Positions 22,451 to 30,876 of a stretch of 32,165 bases of DNA are shown here, piece by piece. The translations under genes and the position numbers were made by a program. The notes under the pieces are model-generated. The model worked only from the letters and a program-made list of their open reading frames with translations, was not told the origin of the DNA and searched no databases. Source of the DNA: Acidobacteriota bacterium (GTDB taxonomy: Bacteria; Acidobacteriota; Vicinamibacteria; Vicinamibacterales; Fen-181); NCBI GenBank assembly GCA_017883185.1, contig JADGOB010000037.1, positions 1 to 32,165 of the forward strand, read 5' to 3'. The first letter of the stretch is position 1. Each line of letters starts with the position of its first letter.

Positions 22451-23525
22451 TTTTCACGTGCACCGATCGCCTGAACGTCGTCTCCGCGTGGCGGAAGTCG
22501 TCGATGTGCTGCTTGGTGAACTCGATGCCGGTCAGCCGGAAGAAGCGGGGCCAGCCGATGCGCTCGATCCACTCGCCCATCCGCTCGTAGGGCCTGGCGT
22601 TCGCCGCCCACACGTCCACCAGCTTCTTCACCGCGTCCACCACCTCCGGCCACCGGGGCGGGTTGTTCGGGAGGAACGGGATCGCGAGCTTCGAGAAGCC
22701 GGGTTCGGAACGCGCGTTGCTCACCTTGCCGCCCACCCAGATGGACACGCCATCGTTCAGCGGATCGTTGAGCGGCATCGCGGGGCAGACCGTGTAGCAG
22801 TTGCCACAGAACATGCAGAGTTCCTCGGCCACCTCCACCGTCTCGTGCCCGTCCTTGCGCACGGGCCTGATCGCTGCCGTCGGGCACGACGCCACCACCG
22901 TCGGCAGCTCGCACATCTTCGGCAGCCGGTCGTGATTGATCTTCGGCGGACGGCGGTGGATGCCGAGGATCGCGATGTCCGAGCAGTGCACGGCGCCGCA
23001 CATGTTGACGCAGCAGGCGAGCGCCACGCGCAGCTTGCCCGGCAGGTCCATCGACGTGAAGTGGCCGATCAGCTCGTCCATCAGCGCCTTCACGATGCCC
23101 GACGCGTCGGTCGCCGCCGAATGGCAGTGAATCCACCCCTGCGTGTGGACGATGTTCGAGAGCGCGTTGCCGGTGCCGCCCACCGGGAATCCCGCGGTCG
23201 CCAGGTCGGCGATGAGCAGATCGATCTTCGCCGGGTCGGTGAGCAGGAACTCGATGTTGTGCCGGCTGGTGAACCGCAGGTAGCCGTCGCAGTACTTGTC
23301 GGCAAGATCGCAAATCTGCCTGATCGTCTGGACGCTCAGCAGCCGGGGCGAACCGGCCCGCACCGTGTAGAGGCGGTCTCCCGTCTCGCCCACGTGGACG
23401 AGAACTCCGGGCCGCGGGATCTCGTGGTACTTCCACTTCCCGTAGTTCGCCTTGATGATCGGCGGCAGGAACTGCTCGTAGTGCGGGGGCCCGATGTCGG
23501 TCTTGCGCTTGGCGATGTCTGGCAT
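22446..23525 (-). CDS. dsrB: DsrB, dissimilatory sulfite reductase beta subunit
   Basis: A 359-residue subunit. Siroheme-[4Fe-4S] ligands are C134 ([10 protein letters not shown]) and C171/C172/C176 ([12 protein letters not shown]). A ferredoxin-type insertion supplies C237/C240/C243 ([19 protein letters not shown]), with C214 in '[13 protein letters not shown]'. With DsrA it forms the A2B2 enzyme that reduces sulfite and transfers sulfur to DsrC. Positively charged residues in '[13 protein letters not shown]' are the type that bind sulfite and siroheme. The ATG at 23525 is 15 bases after dsrA. The length is typical (350-380). The end (HVKR) runs directly into a repeat that supplies the stop. 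Confidence 0.96.
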   Translation of the reverse strand: MPDIAKRKTDIGPPHYEQFLPPIIKANYGKWKYHEIPRPGVLVHVGETGDRLYTVRAGSPRLLSVQTIRQICDLADKYCDGYLRFTSRHNIEFLLTDPAKIDLLIADLATAGFPVGGTGNALSNIVHTQGWIHCHSAATDASGIVKALMDELIGHFTSMDLPGKLRVALACCVNMCGAVHCSDIAILGIHRRPPKINHDRLPKMCELPTVVASCPTAAIRPVRKDGHETVEVAEELCMFCGNCYTVCPAMPLNDPLNDGVSIWVGGKVSNARSEPGFSKLAIPFLPNNPPRWPEVVDAVKKLVDVWAANARPYERMGEWIERIGWPRFFRLTGIEFTKQHIDDFRHAETTFRRSVHVKR

Positions 23526-23540
23526 ATCGATTCTCGATCC

Positions 23541-24731
23541 CTACTTTTCCTCTTCGAAGTATTCCTCGTAGAACACGTAGGGGTTTTCGCGAGGGTGCTT
23601 CACCATCTCGGGCATCGGCTCGAGGCCGATCGCCTCGAGGAAGCTCCCCAGGCCGACGCGCTGAATGAACTCGCCGACCCGCTCCCGGTTCTTCCCCTCG
23701 TCCCCCCACAGCTCCAGGATCTTGCCGATCAGCTCCTTCAGCTCAGTGTAGGGAGGCTCGAGCTTCATGAACGGCACGAGCACCGACGAGAGCATGGCGC
23801 CCGACACAATCGGGGCCTTGCCGCCGATCAGGATGCAGGCACCGCGCTCCAGGCCCGGCCGGAGGGCCTTGGGCATCACGTTGATGCAGTGCATGCACCG
23901 CACGCACGCGCTGTTGTCGATGTCGAGAGATGTGCCGTCCCACGCCATGCACTTCGACGGGCAGCGGTCGCACACGGTGGCGCGGACGTCGAGACCGTCA
24001 GCCGCGTACGTGCCCACGGCCTCCTGGTCCACGTCGATCGCGTCCCGCCAGGTCCCGATGATGCTGAGGTCGGCGCGCGCGATGGCGGCCACGCAGTCGT
24101 TCGGGCATCCGGACGCCTTGATCTTGAACTTGTAAGGGAGCGACGGGCGATGAATCTCGTCCTGGTAGTGCTGCGTGAGGTCGTAGGTCAGCGCCAGGGT
24201 GTCGAAGCAGGCCCACTCGCAGCGTGCCGGGCCGACGCAGCAACTGGGCGTGCGCACCACGGACCCCGACCCGCCCAGGTCGAAGCCGTTCTCGGTCAGC
24301 TCGGCAAACACCGGCTCGAGCGATTCGGTCTTCATGCCGAGCAGGATGATGTCGCCGGTGGCGCCGTGCAGGTTCGTCAGGCCGGAGCCGTGCTTCTCCC
24401 AGATGTCGCACACCTTGCGGAGCGCGTCGGTCTTGTAGAACCACCCCGCCGGGTGGTTGACCCGCATCGTGTGGAACTGCGCCACCTCCGGAAACTGCTC
24501 GGGCACGTCCGAGTAACGTCCGATGACGCCCGCGCCATACCCGCGGACGCCGACCACGCCACCGTGCTTCCAGTGGCCGACGCGGTCGCCGTAGGAGAGC
24601 TCGAGAACGCCAAGCAACTGGTCAGCCATGGCGCTGCCTTCGGCGGCACGCTTCATCTCGCGCACGAAGCTTGGCCACGGGCCCTTTTCGAGGTCGTCCA
24701 GCTTGGGAGTCGGTCGTCGTTCGTCGGACAT
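23541..24731 (-). CDS. dsrA: DsrA, dissimilatory sulfite reductase alpha subunit
   Basis: A 396-residue subunit. Siroheme-[4Fe-4S] ligands C165 and C171 lie in '[17 protein letters not shown]', and C209 and C213 in '[12 protein letters not shown]'. A ferredoxin domain follows with C254/C257/C261 and C276/C279/C282 (CDRCPSKC..., [15 protein letters not shown]). The spacings agree with known DsrA. The N-terminus '[20 protein letters not shown]' is also typical. The ATG at 24731 is eight bases after the dsrL stop; an upstream frame to 24782 would overlap dsrL by 43 bases and adds antisense-like residues. Phylogenetic type (reductive or oxidative, bacterial lineage) needs a tree. Cluster content favours the reductive type. 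Confidence 0.96.
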   Translation of the reverse strand: MSDERRPTPKLDDLEKGPWPSFVREMKRAAEGSAMADQLLGVLELSYGDRVGHWKHGGVVGVRGYGAGVIGRYSDVPEQFPEVAQFHTMRVNHPAGWFYKTDALRKVCDIWEKHGSGLTNLHGATGDIILLGMKTESLEPVFAELTENGFDLGGSGSVVRTPSCCVGPARCEWACFDTLALTYDLTQHYQDEIHRPSLPYKFKIKASGCPNDCVAAIARADLSIIGTWRDAIDVDQEAVGTYAADGLDVRATVCDRCPSKCMAWDGTSLDIDNSACVRCMHCINVMPKALRPGLERGACILIGGKAPIVSGAMLSSVLVPFMKLEPPYTELKELIGKILELWGDEGKNRERVGEFIQRVGLGSFLEAIGLEPMPEMVKHPRENPYVFYEEYFEEEK

Positions 24732-24739
24732 AAGACGGC

Positions 24740-25819
24740 TTATCGCATCTCGATGTAATTGCTCGGGCACTGTTCGGCGCACTTGCTGCAGCCCTGGCAG
24801 AACTCGAGCTTGAACCGATACGGCTGCCCCTTCTCGAGCGGCTTGATGACCGCTTGGTCAGGACAGTACTTCCAGCAGTTGTCGCACTCGAAGCAGGCGC
24901 CGCAACTCAGGCAGCGCCTGGCTTCCGCGATCGCGTCCTGTGCCGCCAGCCCCTCGCTCGTCGCCTCGGCGCGCGGCTGGCGGGCATAGTGGTCGAGCAG
25001 GACCTTGTTCTCGAGCACCGGCGGCAGCTTCGGCGCAGCCTCGATGGCGACGCCGCGGATCTCCGCGTCCAGGAGCGCGGCGGCGTGCCTGCCGAAATGA
25101 ATGGCGGCCGCGATCGCGCCGGTCGCTACCGGTGTCCCGTTCTCGTAGATCTTCGTCTTCAGCACGCGCGAATCGGCGGCCAATTCGACGGCCGCAACAT
25201 CCGCAGAGCCGGCAAACGCAACGCCCAGCGCCTCAATCCGCGCAATCTCGGCGTCGAGCACGGCCCGCGGCAGCCGCTCGGCCTCGATGCCGTAGCGCAG
25301 TTCCCCGCCGGCCTGCTCGTGCGGGTCGGCCAGCGTCACCGCGTAGCCGCGCCGGGCCAGCTGATACGCGGCGGACAATCCGGCGGCCCCGGCGCCAATC
25401 ACCGTGACCGACTCGGCTCGAGGCCCGTCCGCCATCGCGCGCAGCGGCCAGCCGGCGTTGATGGCTGCTTCGGCGATGGCGCGCTCGACCTGGTTCACCG
25501 ACACGCCGCCGTCGTACGCCTCGCGCGTGCAGCCGGTCTCGCAGTGGTGCGGGCACAGTCGGCCGCACACCGCCGACAGCGGGTTGCGGTCGGCGATGAG
25601 GTAGAACGCCTCCTCTATCGCCTCGGCCTCGGTCAGTCCGCGTTCGCCCCCACGGGCGAGCGTGGTCAGGAACCCGCGGACGTCGGTGCCGCACGGGCAG
25701 GAGTGCCCGCACGGCGCTTCCTTCGCCACGAACTCCGGGCGCGCCGACGACACGTCGCGGGAAGGACCGCCAAACCCGCCGCGGGCGCCGAGCTTCCGCA
25801 CTTTCTTCACAAGAGCCAT
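24740..25819 (-). CDS. dsrL: DsrL-like iron-sulfur flavoprotein lacking the NAD(P)H domain
   Basis: A 359-residue protein, against about 650 in usual DsrL. The N-terminal cluster domain has C37/C41/C43 and '[14 protein letters not shown]' (C85/C89/C93/C97). The FAD-binding motif '[28 protein letters not shown]' (138-165) is followed by the family segment '[14 protein letters not shown]'. Around residue 200 the sequence jumps to '[28 protein letters not shown]', which is the last FAD segment. The whole NAD(P)H-binding insert with its GGGNxAxD motif is missing. The C-terminal linker and two ferredoxin sets (C303-C319 and C341-C351) are complete. DsrL relatives move electrons between NAD(P)H and DsrAB; this one presumably uses another donor. 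It starts seven bases after the S51 gene. Confidence 0.8.
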   Translation of the reverse strand: MALVKKVRKLGARGGFGGPSRDVSSARPEFVAKEAPCGHSCPCGTDVRGFLTTLARGGERGLTEAEAIEEAFYLIADRNPLSAVCGRLCPHHCETGCTREAYDGGVSVNQVERAIAEAAINAGWPLRAMADGPRAESVTVIGAGAAGLSAAYQLARRGYAVTLADPHEQAGGELRYGIEAERLPRAVLDAEIARIEALGVAFAGSADVAAVELAADSRVLKTKIYENGTPVATGAIAAAIHFGRHAAALLDAEIRGVAIEAAPKLPPVLENKVLLDHYARQPRAEATSEGLAAQDAIAEARRCLSCGACFECDNCWKYCPDQAVIKPLEKGQPYRFKLEFCQGCSKCAEQCPSNYIEMR

Positions 25820-25826
25820 GGTCCGC

Positions 25827-26708
25827 TCACTTCACCCACTTGCCGTCCTTGACGCGGTCGATCGGCGAACCGCCCCGCGCTCCCGGTCGAACAGCCTGGC
25901 GCGTCTTGATGTTGTATCTGTCGCCCGAGGTCAGGAAATAGAACTTGCCGGCGGGCGGGATCATCCGCTGGTTGTCGAAGATGGCGACGTAGGAGCGGCC
26001 CAGCACCTCGAACTCGTCGCCCTGCACGACGATCGCCGTGTCTTCGTCCAGGCCGATCCCCAGGAGGTCCGGGTGCTTGTCGATGAGCGCGACCAGGTCG
26101 AACTGACGGTTCCGCTTGAGGATGTGCTGGTCGATCGCGACCTTCTTGAGGAACGCCAGCCCTTGCTCGTGGTCGCCCATCATGATGTCGGCCGTCTTCG
26201 TGTCACCGCGCACTAGGTAGTCGCCCTGGATGGTGGCGCCAGCCGACGAGCCGCCGATGACGCCGCCGCGGTCGAGCAGCGCGAACAGCTCCTTCTGCGT
26301 CAGTGTGCCGAGGTACGAGTCCGCGAGTCGCCACTGCCGCCCGCCCTCGAAGAACACCGCGCGCGCCTCGCGCAGCGGCTTGACGAACTCCTCGGTGTCG
26401 GCGACCTTGCGGTCGTAGGTGTGCAGCACGGTCAGCTTCGTCGCGCCCGCGTCCCTGAACATCTTCAGGCCGGCGTACGACTGGTCGTACTTCTCCCCTC
26501 CACCGGCCGTCGGGATCACCACGATCGGCTGATCGACCCCTCCAGCCAGCTCGAAAAACTTCTTCAGGATGGCCGGATCCTTCATGGCGCCGCCGACGAT
26601 GACGAGGGCGCCCTTGGCGGGTCCGAATTCGGCCGCCAGCGCTGAGGAAGCCGCGAGGATCGCCGCGGCCGCGAAGACAATGATCGAGCGAAGGGTTCTG
26701 AGTCTCAT
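25827..26708 (-). CDS. Exported S51 peptidase, cyanophycinase-like
   Basis: A 293-residue protein with a signal peptide (MRLRTLRSIIVFAAAAILAA, cut near SALAA). The S51 fold shows in 'GALVIVGGAMKD' at the start, the nucleophile elbow 'GGSSAGATI' (S155) and 'LLGIGLDEDTAIVVQGDEFEVLG' near the end, as in cyanophycinases and Asp-dipeptidases. Members cleave cyanophycin or aspartyl dipeptides; this exported form may act on periplasmic peptides. The ATG at 26708 overlaps the regulator stop by four bases (ATGA), and dsrL starts seven bases downstream. It is therefore placed at the head of the dsr run, which is unexpected. Its role with sulfite reduction is unknown. Confidence 0.82.
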   Translation of the reverse strand: MRLRTLRSIIVFAAAAILAASSALAAEFGPAKGALVIVGGAMKDPAILKKFFELAGGVDQPIVVIPTAGGGEKYDQSYAGLKMFRDAGATKLTVLHTYDRKVADTEEFVKPLREARAVFFEGGRQWRLADSYLGTLTQKELFALLDRGGVIGGSSAGATIQGDYLVRGDTKTADIMMGDHEQGLAFLKKVAIDQHILKRNRQFDLVALIDKHPDLLGIGLDEDTAIVVQGDEFEVLGRSYVAIFDNQRMIPPAGKFYFLTSGDRYNIKTRQAVRPGARGGSPIDRVKDGKWVK

Positions 26709-27616
26709 CGGTGTTCTCGCCTCGTTGATTCTGCAGGAGATGCGTCCTCGATTGCCCGCGCCAACAGCGAGGACGCCGGTGAGGTCGCGCGGGAGCACAC
26801 CCACACCAGCGTCGCCCCGTCGGTCGCCGAGGGGTTCAGCCACCGGTGCCCGCGCGTGCTCTCGAACCAGAAGCTGTCGCCCTCGCGCAGCGTCACGTGT
26901 TCGAGCTCGTCCAACCAGATCTCGATCGAACCCGACAGCACGTAGATCAACTCCTCGCCGTCGTGGACGTAAGACCCGGCGCTGCCGGACCGTGGGGCGG
27001 CCCGAAAGAGCATCGACTCGAGGCGGCTCGACGAGGGCGCGAGCAGCTCCATGTTCACGCCCGGGTGCGCCTGCAGGACGGTGCGGTCGGACGGCCGCAG
27101 CCGGCGGCTCGATTTGCCGGGCAGATCGAACAGCTCCAGCACCGACGTGCGGTACGCCGTCGTCAACCGCTGCATCGTGGCCACCGAGGCCGTCGCCTGC
27201 GACCGTTCCACGGCGCTGAGGAACCCGGTCGAGATGCCGGCCTCGCGCGCGACGTCGGCGATGCGGAGTCCGCGGCGCTGCCGCACCTCCCGCAGCTTCC
27301 GGCCAAGCGTCGCCAGCGCGTACCGCTCGGGGTCCCGCGCGTCGCGGAGGCCGAGCGCTTCCTTGATCGCGGGCACGTTCAGCTGCCGCACGTCGCGCAG
27401 GTACTTGATGCGCTCGAGGACGGCGAGTGCGCTGGGGGTGTAAAGGCGGTAGCCTCCCGGGTTGCGCACCGTCTGCACGAGACCCGCGTGCTCCCACAGC
27501 CGAAGCGTGGAGGCGCTGACACCGACGATTCGGGCCGCCTGCCCCACGGTCAGCGTCGGACGCCGGGTGGCATCCCCGGGGGGCGTCCGGGTCGTCGAGC
27601 GCTCCGATCGGGTCAT
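26705..27616 (-). CDS. MerR-XRE-cupin triple-domain transcriptional regulator
   Basis: A 303-residue regulator with three parts. Residues 22-90 form a MerR helix-turn-helix (LTVGQAARIVGVSASTLRLWEHAGLV, then NPGGYRLYTPSAL). About 105-165 is an XRE/Cro-type helix-turn-helix (LREVRQRRGLRIADVAREAGISTGFLSAVERSQ). About 185-275 is a cupin sensor domain (HDGEELIYVLSGSIEIWLDELEHVTLREGDSFWF... GHRWLNPS). Cupins of XRE-cupin regulators bind small ligands such as amino acids or polyamines. It overlaps the S51 gene by four bases. A 27-base inverted repeat is placed right upstream (27624-27650) across its likely promoter, so autoregulation and control of the divergent ftcD are plausible. The ligand is unknown. 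Confidence 0.85.
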   Translation of the reverse strand: MTRSERSTTRTPPGDATRRPTLTVGQAARIVGVSASTLRLWEHAGLVQTVRNPGGYRLYTPSALAVLERIKYLRDVRQLNVPAIKEALGLRDARDPERYALATLGRKLREVRQRRGLRIADVAREAGISTGFLSAVERSQATASVATMQRLTTAYRTSVLELFDLPGKSSRRLRPSDRTVLQAHPGVNMELLAPSSSRLESMLFRAAPRSGSAGSYVHDGEELIYVLSGSIEIWLDELEHVTLREGDSFWFESTRGHRWLNPSATDGATLVWVCSRATSPASSLLARAIEDASPAESTRREHR

Positions 27617-27623
27617 GGCCGTA

Positions 27624-27650
27624 GAACCTTACCACACATGTGTAAGGTTC
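27624..27650. promoter_or_regulatory. Inverted-repeat operator between the MerR-XRE-cupin gene and ftcD
   Basis: Perfect 9-base arms GAACCTTAC and GTAAGGTTC flank a 9-base spacer. The element is centred between the likely -35 and -10 boxes of the regulator gene, the classical place for a MerR-type operator. It lies 58 bases before the ftcD start on the other strand. Confidence 0.6.
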
Positions 27651-27654
27651 ACAA
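27626..27654 (-). promoter_or_regulatory. Likely promoter of the regulator-S51-dsr run
   Basis: The minus strand has TTGTGA (27654-27649) and TAAGGT (27631-27626) with a 17-base spacer. The -10 box ends ten bases before the ATG at 27616, so transcription would start about 3 bases before it and the message would be nearly leaderless. The boxes overlap both arms of the inverted repeat. Confidence 0.4.
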
Positions 27655-27656
27655 TG

Positions 27657-27686
27657 TTGACCCCAGGTTTCCGCACGCAGTAGTCT
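27657..27686 (+). promoter_or_regulatory. Possible promoter of ftcD
   Basis: TTGACC (27657-27662) and TAGTCT (27681-27686) with an 18-base spacer precede the GGAGG ribosome site (27699-27703) and the ATG at 27709. The -10 match is weak. Confidence 0.3.
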
Positions 27687-27708
27687 GGCTTCTCTTCCGG
27701 AGGCACCG

Positions 27709-29382
27709 ATGGCCAGGCTTGTTGAATGCGTCCCGAACTTCTCCGAGGGCCGGAACCGCGCCGTCATCGACGCGATTGCCGATGCGATCAAGGGCGTTGC
27801 CGACGTCAAACTGCTCGACGTCGACCCCGGCGCCGACACCAACCGCACCGTCTTCACCTTGGTCGGGCCGCCGGAGGCGGTCGCCGATGCCGCCCTGAAG
27901 GCGGCGCACAAGGCGTACGAGCTGATCGACATGTCGAAGCACCACGGCGCGCATCCCCGCATGGCCGCCATGGACGTCTGCCCGATCGTCCCCATCTCGG
28001 ACGTGACAATGGACGAGTGCGTCGAGATCTCGCGCGGGATCGGCCGGCGGATCGCGGACGAGCTGCGGCTGCCGGTGTACTTCTACGAATACGCCGCAAC
28101 GTCCGAGCCGCGTCGCAGCCTGGCGAACATCCGGGCGGGCGAATACGAAGGGCTCGAACGAAAACTGCGGAACCCCGCGTGGGCGCCCGACGCGGGGCCG
28201 GCGCGGTTCGACGCGCGGTTCGGCGCCCCGGTCGTTGGCGCGCGCGAGTTCCTGATTGCCTACAACGTCAACCTGAACACCCGCGACCGCAAGCTCGCAA
28301 ACGAAATCGCGCTGAACATCCGCGAGGGCGGGCGACTGAAGCGCGACACGGCGGGCAACCCGGTCCTGGACGAGCAGGGCAAGCAGGTGAAGGTGCCCGG
28401 CCTGCTGAAAGCCGTGCGGGCCATCGGCTGGTATATCGAGCAGTACCGGCAGGCGCAGGTTTCGATCAACCTGATCAACTACAAGACCACACCGCTTCAC
28501 GTCGTCTTCGAAACGGTGCGCGAGGAAGCCGGGAAACTGGGGTTGATCGTCACCGGGTCCGAGTTGGTCGGCCTGATGCCCTTGCAGCCGTTGGTCGATG
28601 CCGGGAAGTTCTACCTGAGGAAGCAGGGCAAATCGGCGGGTGCACCCGAGCGCGAAGTGGTCGAAGCGGCGGTCCGCTCGCTGGGCCTCGATCAGCTCGC
28701 CGAATTCGATCCCGACAAGAAGGTGATCGAGTACCAGTTCCGGAAGCGCGGCGCGCTGGTGGCCATGCCGGTGGACCGGTTCGTGGACGAGGTGTCGTCG
28801 GAATCGCCGGCGCCGGGCGGGGGATCCGTTGCGGCGCTGTCTGGCAGCCTCGCCGCGGGTCTGTCGGCGATGGTGGCCAATCTGACGGTCGGCAAGAAGG
28901 GATACGAGGCGGCCTGGACCGAGCTGTCCGACCTGGCCGAACGCGCGCAGGCGGTCAAGGATCAGTTGGTGTGGGCCGTGGACGACGACACCGACGCGTT
29001 CAATGCGGCGATGGCCGCGATGCGAATGCCGAAATCCACGCCGGAAGAGCAGGCGTCGCGGAACGCCGCCCTCGAGGCCGGCTACCAGCAGGCGAGCAGG
29101 GTTCCGCTGCAAACCGCCAGGGCCTGCCTCGACGCGATGAAGCTCTCACTGATCGTCGCCGAGAAGGGGAACACGAACTCCGCGTCGGACGCCGGCGTGG
29201 CCGCCCTGATGGGGCGGGCAGGCGTGGAGGGAGCCGTGTTGAACGTGCTGATCAACCTCGGCTCGGTGAAAGACGACGCGTTCAAGCAGGCGTGCCGGGC
29301 CGAAACCGCGGGCCTTGTGAAGGACGCGGCCACGCTCTGCGACGACGTGGTCGCCAAGGTGAGATCCACGTTTTCATCGTAG
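27709..29382 (+). CDS. ftcD: Bifunctional glutamate formimidoyltransferase / formimidotetrahydrofolate cyclodeaminase
   Basis: A 557-residue fused enzyme of the histidine-degradation/folate pathway. Residues 1 to about 300 are the transferase that moves the formimino group of formiminoglutamate to tetrahydrofolate (LVECVPNFSEGRNRAVIDAI, DMSKHHGAHPRMAAMDVCP). After about 345 follows the cyclodeaminase that releases ammonia to give methenyl-THF (FVDEVSSESPAPGGGSVAALSG, NTNSASDAGVAALMGRAGVEGA). The fusion matches FTCD of animals and of several bacteria. A good GGAGG precedes the ATG. It is divergent from the regulator gene and shares the intergenic operator. No hut genes are in the window. Confidence 0.93.
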   Translation: MARLVECVPNFSEGRNRAVIDAIADAIKGVADVKLLDVDPGADTNRTVFTLVGPPEAVADAALKAAHKAYELIDMSKHHGAHPRMAAMDVCPIVPISDVTMDECVEISRGIGRRIADELRLPVYFYEYAATSEPRRSLANIRAGEYEGLERKLRNPAWAPDAGPARFDARFGAPVVGAREFLIAYNVNLNTRDRKLANEIALNIREGGRLKRDTAGNPVLDEQGKQVKVPGLLKAVRAIGWYIEQYRQAQVSINLINYKTTPLHVVFETVREEAGKLGLIVTGSELVGLMPLQPLVDAGKFYLRKQGKSAGAPEREVVEAAVRSLGLDQLAEFDPDKKVIEYQFRKRGALVAMPVDRFVDEVSSESPAPGGGSVAALSGSLAAGLSAMVANLTVGKKGYEAAWTELSDLAERAQAVKDQLVWAVDDDTDAFNAAMAAMRMPKSTPEEQASRNAALEAGYQQASRVPLQTARACLDAMKLSLIVAEKGNTNSASDAGVAALMGRAGVEGAVLNVLINLGSVKDDAFKQACRAETAGLVKDAATLCDDVVAKVRSTFSS

Positions 29383-29391
29383 GAGCGAGAC

Positions 29392-29436
29392 ATGACCGCG
29401 ACCAGACGACACTTCCTGGAACCGGCCGTGCGCTAG
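29392..29436 (+). CDS. 14-codon ORF, possible leader or remnant of a Tat-exported protein
   Basis: ATG at 29392 with AGGAG six bases upstream reads MTATRRHFLEPAVR and stops at a TAG directly followed by the ATG of the membrane protein gene. The TRRHFL stretch resembles a twin-arginine signal start cut short by a deletion. It may only act to couple translation to the downstream gene. Confidence 0.35.
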   Translation: MTATRRHFLEPAVR

Positions 29437-30852
29437 ATGGCTGTACCGCCCGATTCCTTACCGGCGAGACACGGTGTCGTCCGGTGGATCGAGGCGCGGC
29501 CGACGACCGTGCTCGTCGCGCTGGCGGCGATCTGCCTTGCCGCGTTCCTGGTGTCGATCCCGGTGCCGCGCGTGGACGGGCAGTTGCTCGGCACGGACGG
29601 CTTCGACTACTACGTCTACCTGCCTTCGCTGGTGCTCGACCACGACCTCGACTTCACCAACCAGTACGCGACGCTTCGGCCGAACGACGCCGCCCTGCCG
29701 ATGCGGCTGACGCCGACTGGGCGGCTCGCCAACTTCTCGCCGATCGGGGCGGCGCTGCTCTGGATGCCCTTCTTCCTCCTTGCGCACGTCCTGGCGCTGG
29801 CGCTCAACTTCGTCGGCATCGGCATCCGGCTCGACGGCTGCGGCTACTGGCACCAGGCGTTCGTCATCGCGGGGAACATCGCCTACGGCGGGGCAGGACT
29901 GGTACTGGCGTTTCACGTTGCCCGACGGGTGGCCGCTGCCGGTGCCGCGTTGTGGGCGACGGTCCTCGTCGCCTTCGCGGGCAACCTCGTGTACTACCTG
30001 ACCGCGGAGTCATCCATGGCGCACGCGGTCTCGGTGTTCGGGGTCGGCCTGTTCTTCGTCGCGTGGCTGCGGATGCGCGGGCAGACCGGCCTCGGGCGCG
30101 CGATCGTACTCGGCGCGCTTGTCGGTCTCATCGCGCTCGTGCGGACCCAGGAGGTCCTCCTGGCCGTCGCGCCCCTGTTGGTGGACCTGCACGGGTGCGT
30201 GCGAGAAGCGCGTGAGCGGCGCACGTGGCGTCCCGTGCTGCTCGCCCTGCGTGACGCGCTGGTGATGGTCCTCGTCGCCCTGCTCGTCTACTCTCCTCAA
30301 GCTTTCGTCTCGCACAACCTCTACGGCTCGTGGTGGAAGCCGCCCCAGCTCTACGCAAGCTGGGGAGACCTGCCGCGGTTTACGTGGTGGTCACCGCACT
30401 TCGCGGACGTGCTCTTTTCTGCGCGGCGCGGGCTGTTTGCCTGGCACCCGGTGTTCTTGATCGCCCTTCTCGGCGTGGTGCCGCTGTGGCGCAGGGATCG
30501 AACCATGGCCGCGGCAGTGATCCTCGGCGTCGCGGGGCAGGCATACGTGATTGGCGCCTGGTTCGACTGGTCGCAGGGTCGCGCCTTCGGCGGACGCGCG
30601 TTCATCGGGTGCCTGCCGCTCTTTGCCGCGGCGCTTGCAGTGCTGCTCGAGGCGGCGGTGCGGGGAACACCGGAGGCAGGCCTGAAGAGCCGCCCTGCGC
30701 GTTGGCTGGTGCCGACGCTTGGGGGGTTGCTGATCGCCGCGAACTTCCTGCTCTTCGTCGAATATCGTTTCGACCTGGCGATGCTGGATCGTCCCATCTC
30801 CTGGCACGACCTGGGCCCGCGCCGGGTGTCGTTCCTGCTCGGGAATTGGTAG
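29437..30852 (+). CDS. Polytopic membrane protein, GT-C glycosyltransferase-like
   Basis: A 471-residue protein with about ten hydrophobic helices. After the first helix a periplasmic loop carries acidic residues (VDGQLLGTDGFDYYVYLPSLVLDHDLDF), the layout of GT-C glycosyltransferases, which use polyprenyl-phosphate sugar donors (D-x-D/E-type motif in the first outer loop). A later loop (WWKPPQLYASWGDLPRFTWWSPHFADVLFSARRGLFAWHPV) is aromatic-rich. Similar proteins in Acidobacteriota are usually annotated as hypothetical or glycosyltransferase family 39-like; the substrate is unknown. It starts immediately after the stop of the 14-codon ORF. Its stop lies in the palindrome at 30848-30876 shared with the convergent gene. 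Confidence 0.65.
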   Translation: MAVPPDSLPARHGVVRWIEARPTTVLVALAAICLAAFLVSIPVPRVDGQLLGTDGFDYYVYLPSLVLDHDLDFTNQYATLRPNDAALPMRLTPTGRLANFSPIGAALLWMPFFLLAHVLALALNFVGIGIRLDGCGYWHQAFVIAGNIAYGGAGLVLAFHVARRVAAAGAALWATVLVAFAGNLVYYLTAESSMAHAVSVFGVGLFFVAWLRMRGQTGLGRAIVLGALVGLIALVRTQEVLLAVAPLLVDLHGCVREARERRTWRPVLLALRDALVMVLVALLVYSPQAFVSHNLYGSWWKPPQLYASWGDLPRFTWWSPHFADVLFSARRGLFAWHPVFLIALLGVVPLWRRDRTMAAAVILGVAGQAYVIGAWFDWSQGRAFGGRAFIGCLPLFAAALAVLLEAAVRGTPEAGLKSRPARWLVPTLGGLLIAANFLLFVEYRFDLAMLDRPISWHDLGPRRVSFLLGNW

Positions 30853-30876
30853 CGGCGACGCTGCTTCGCCCCTACC
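30848..30876. repeat. 29-base imperfect palindrome holding both stop codons of convergent genes
   Basis: The segment begins GGTAGCGGCGA and ends TCGCCCCTACC, with arms that pair with two or three mismatches. The TAG of the membrane protein gene (30850-30852) and the TAG of the cyclophilin gene (30874-30872, minus) both lie inside it. It could act as a two-way terminator, though no T-run follows on either strand. Confidence 0.6.

Noticed and set aside
22413-24758. A 781-codon plus-strand open frame opposite dsrA and dsrB
   Set aside because: It is antisense to two certain genes, rich in Arg/His/Val as expected from GC-rich third positions, and has no domain or start signal.
13637-25819. Reading the cluster as a sulfur-oxidation (reverse dsr) locus because of dsrL
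   Set aside because: A dsrD-like gene is present and dsrEFH is absent in the window, so the oxidative reading is not favoured, though not excluded without a DsrAB tree.
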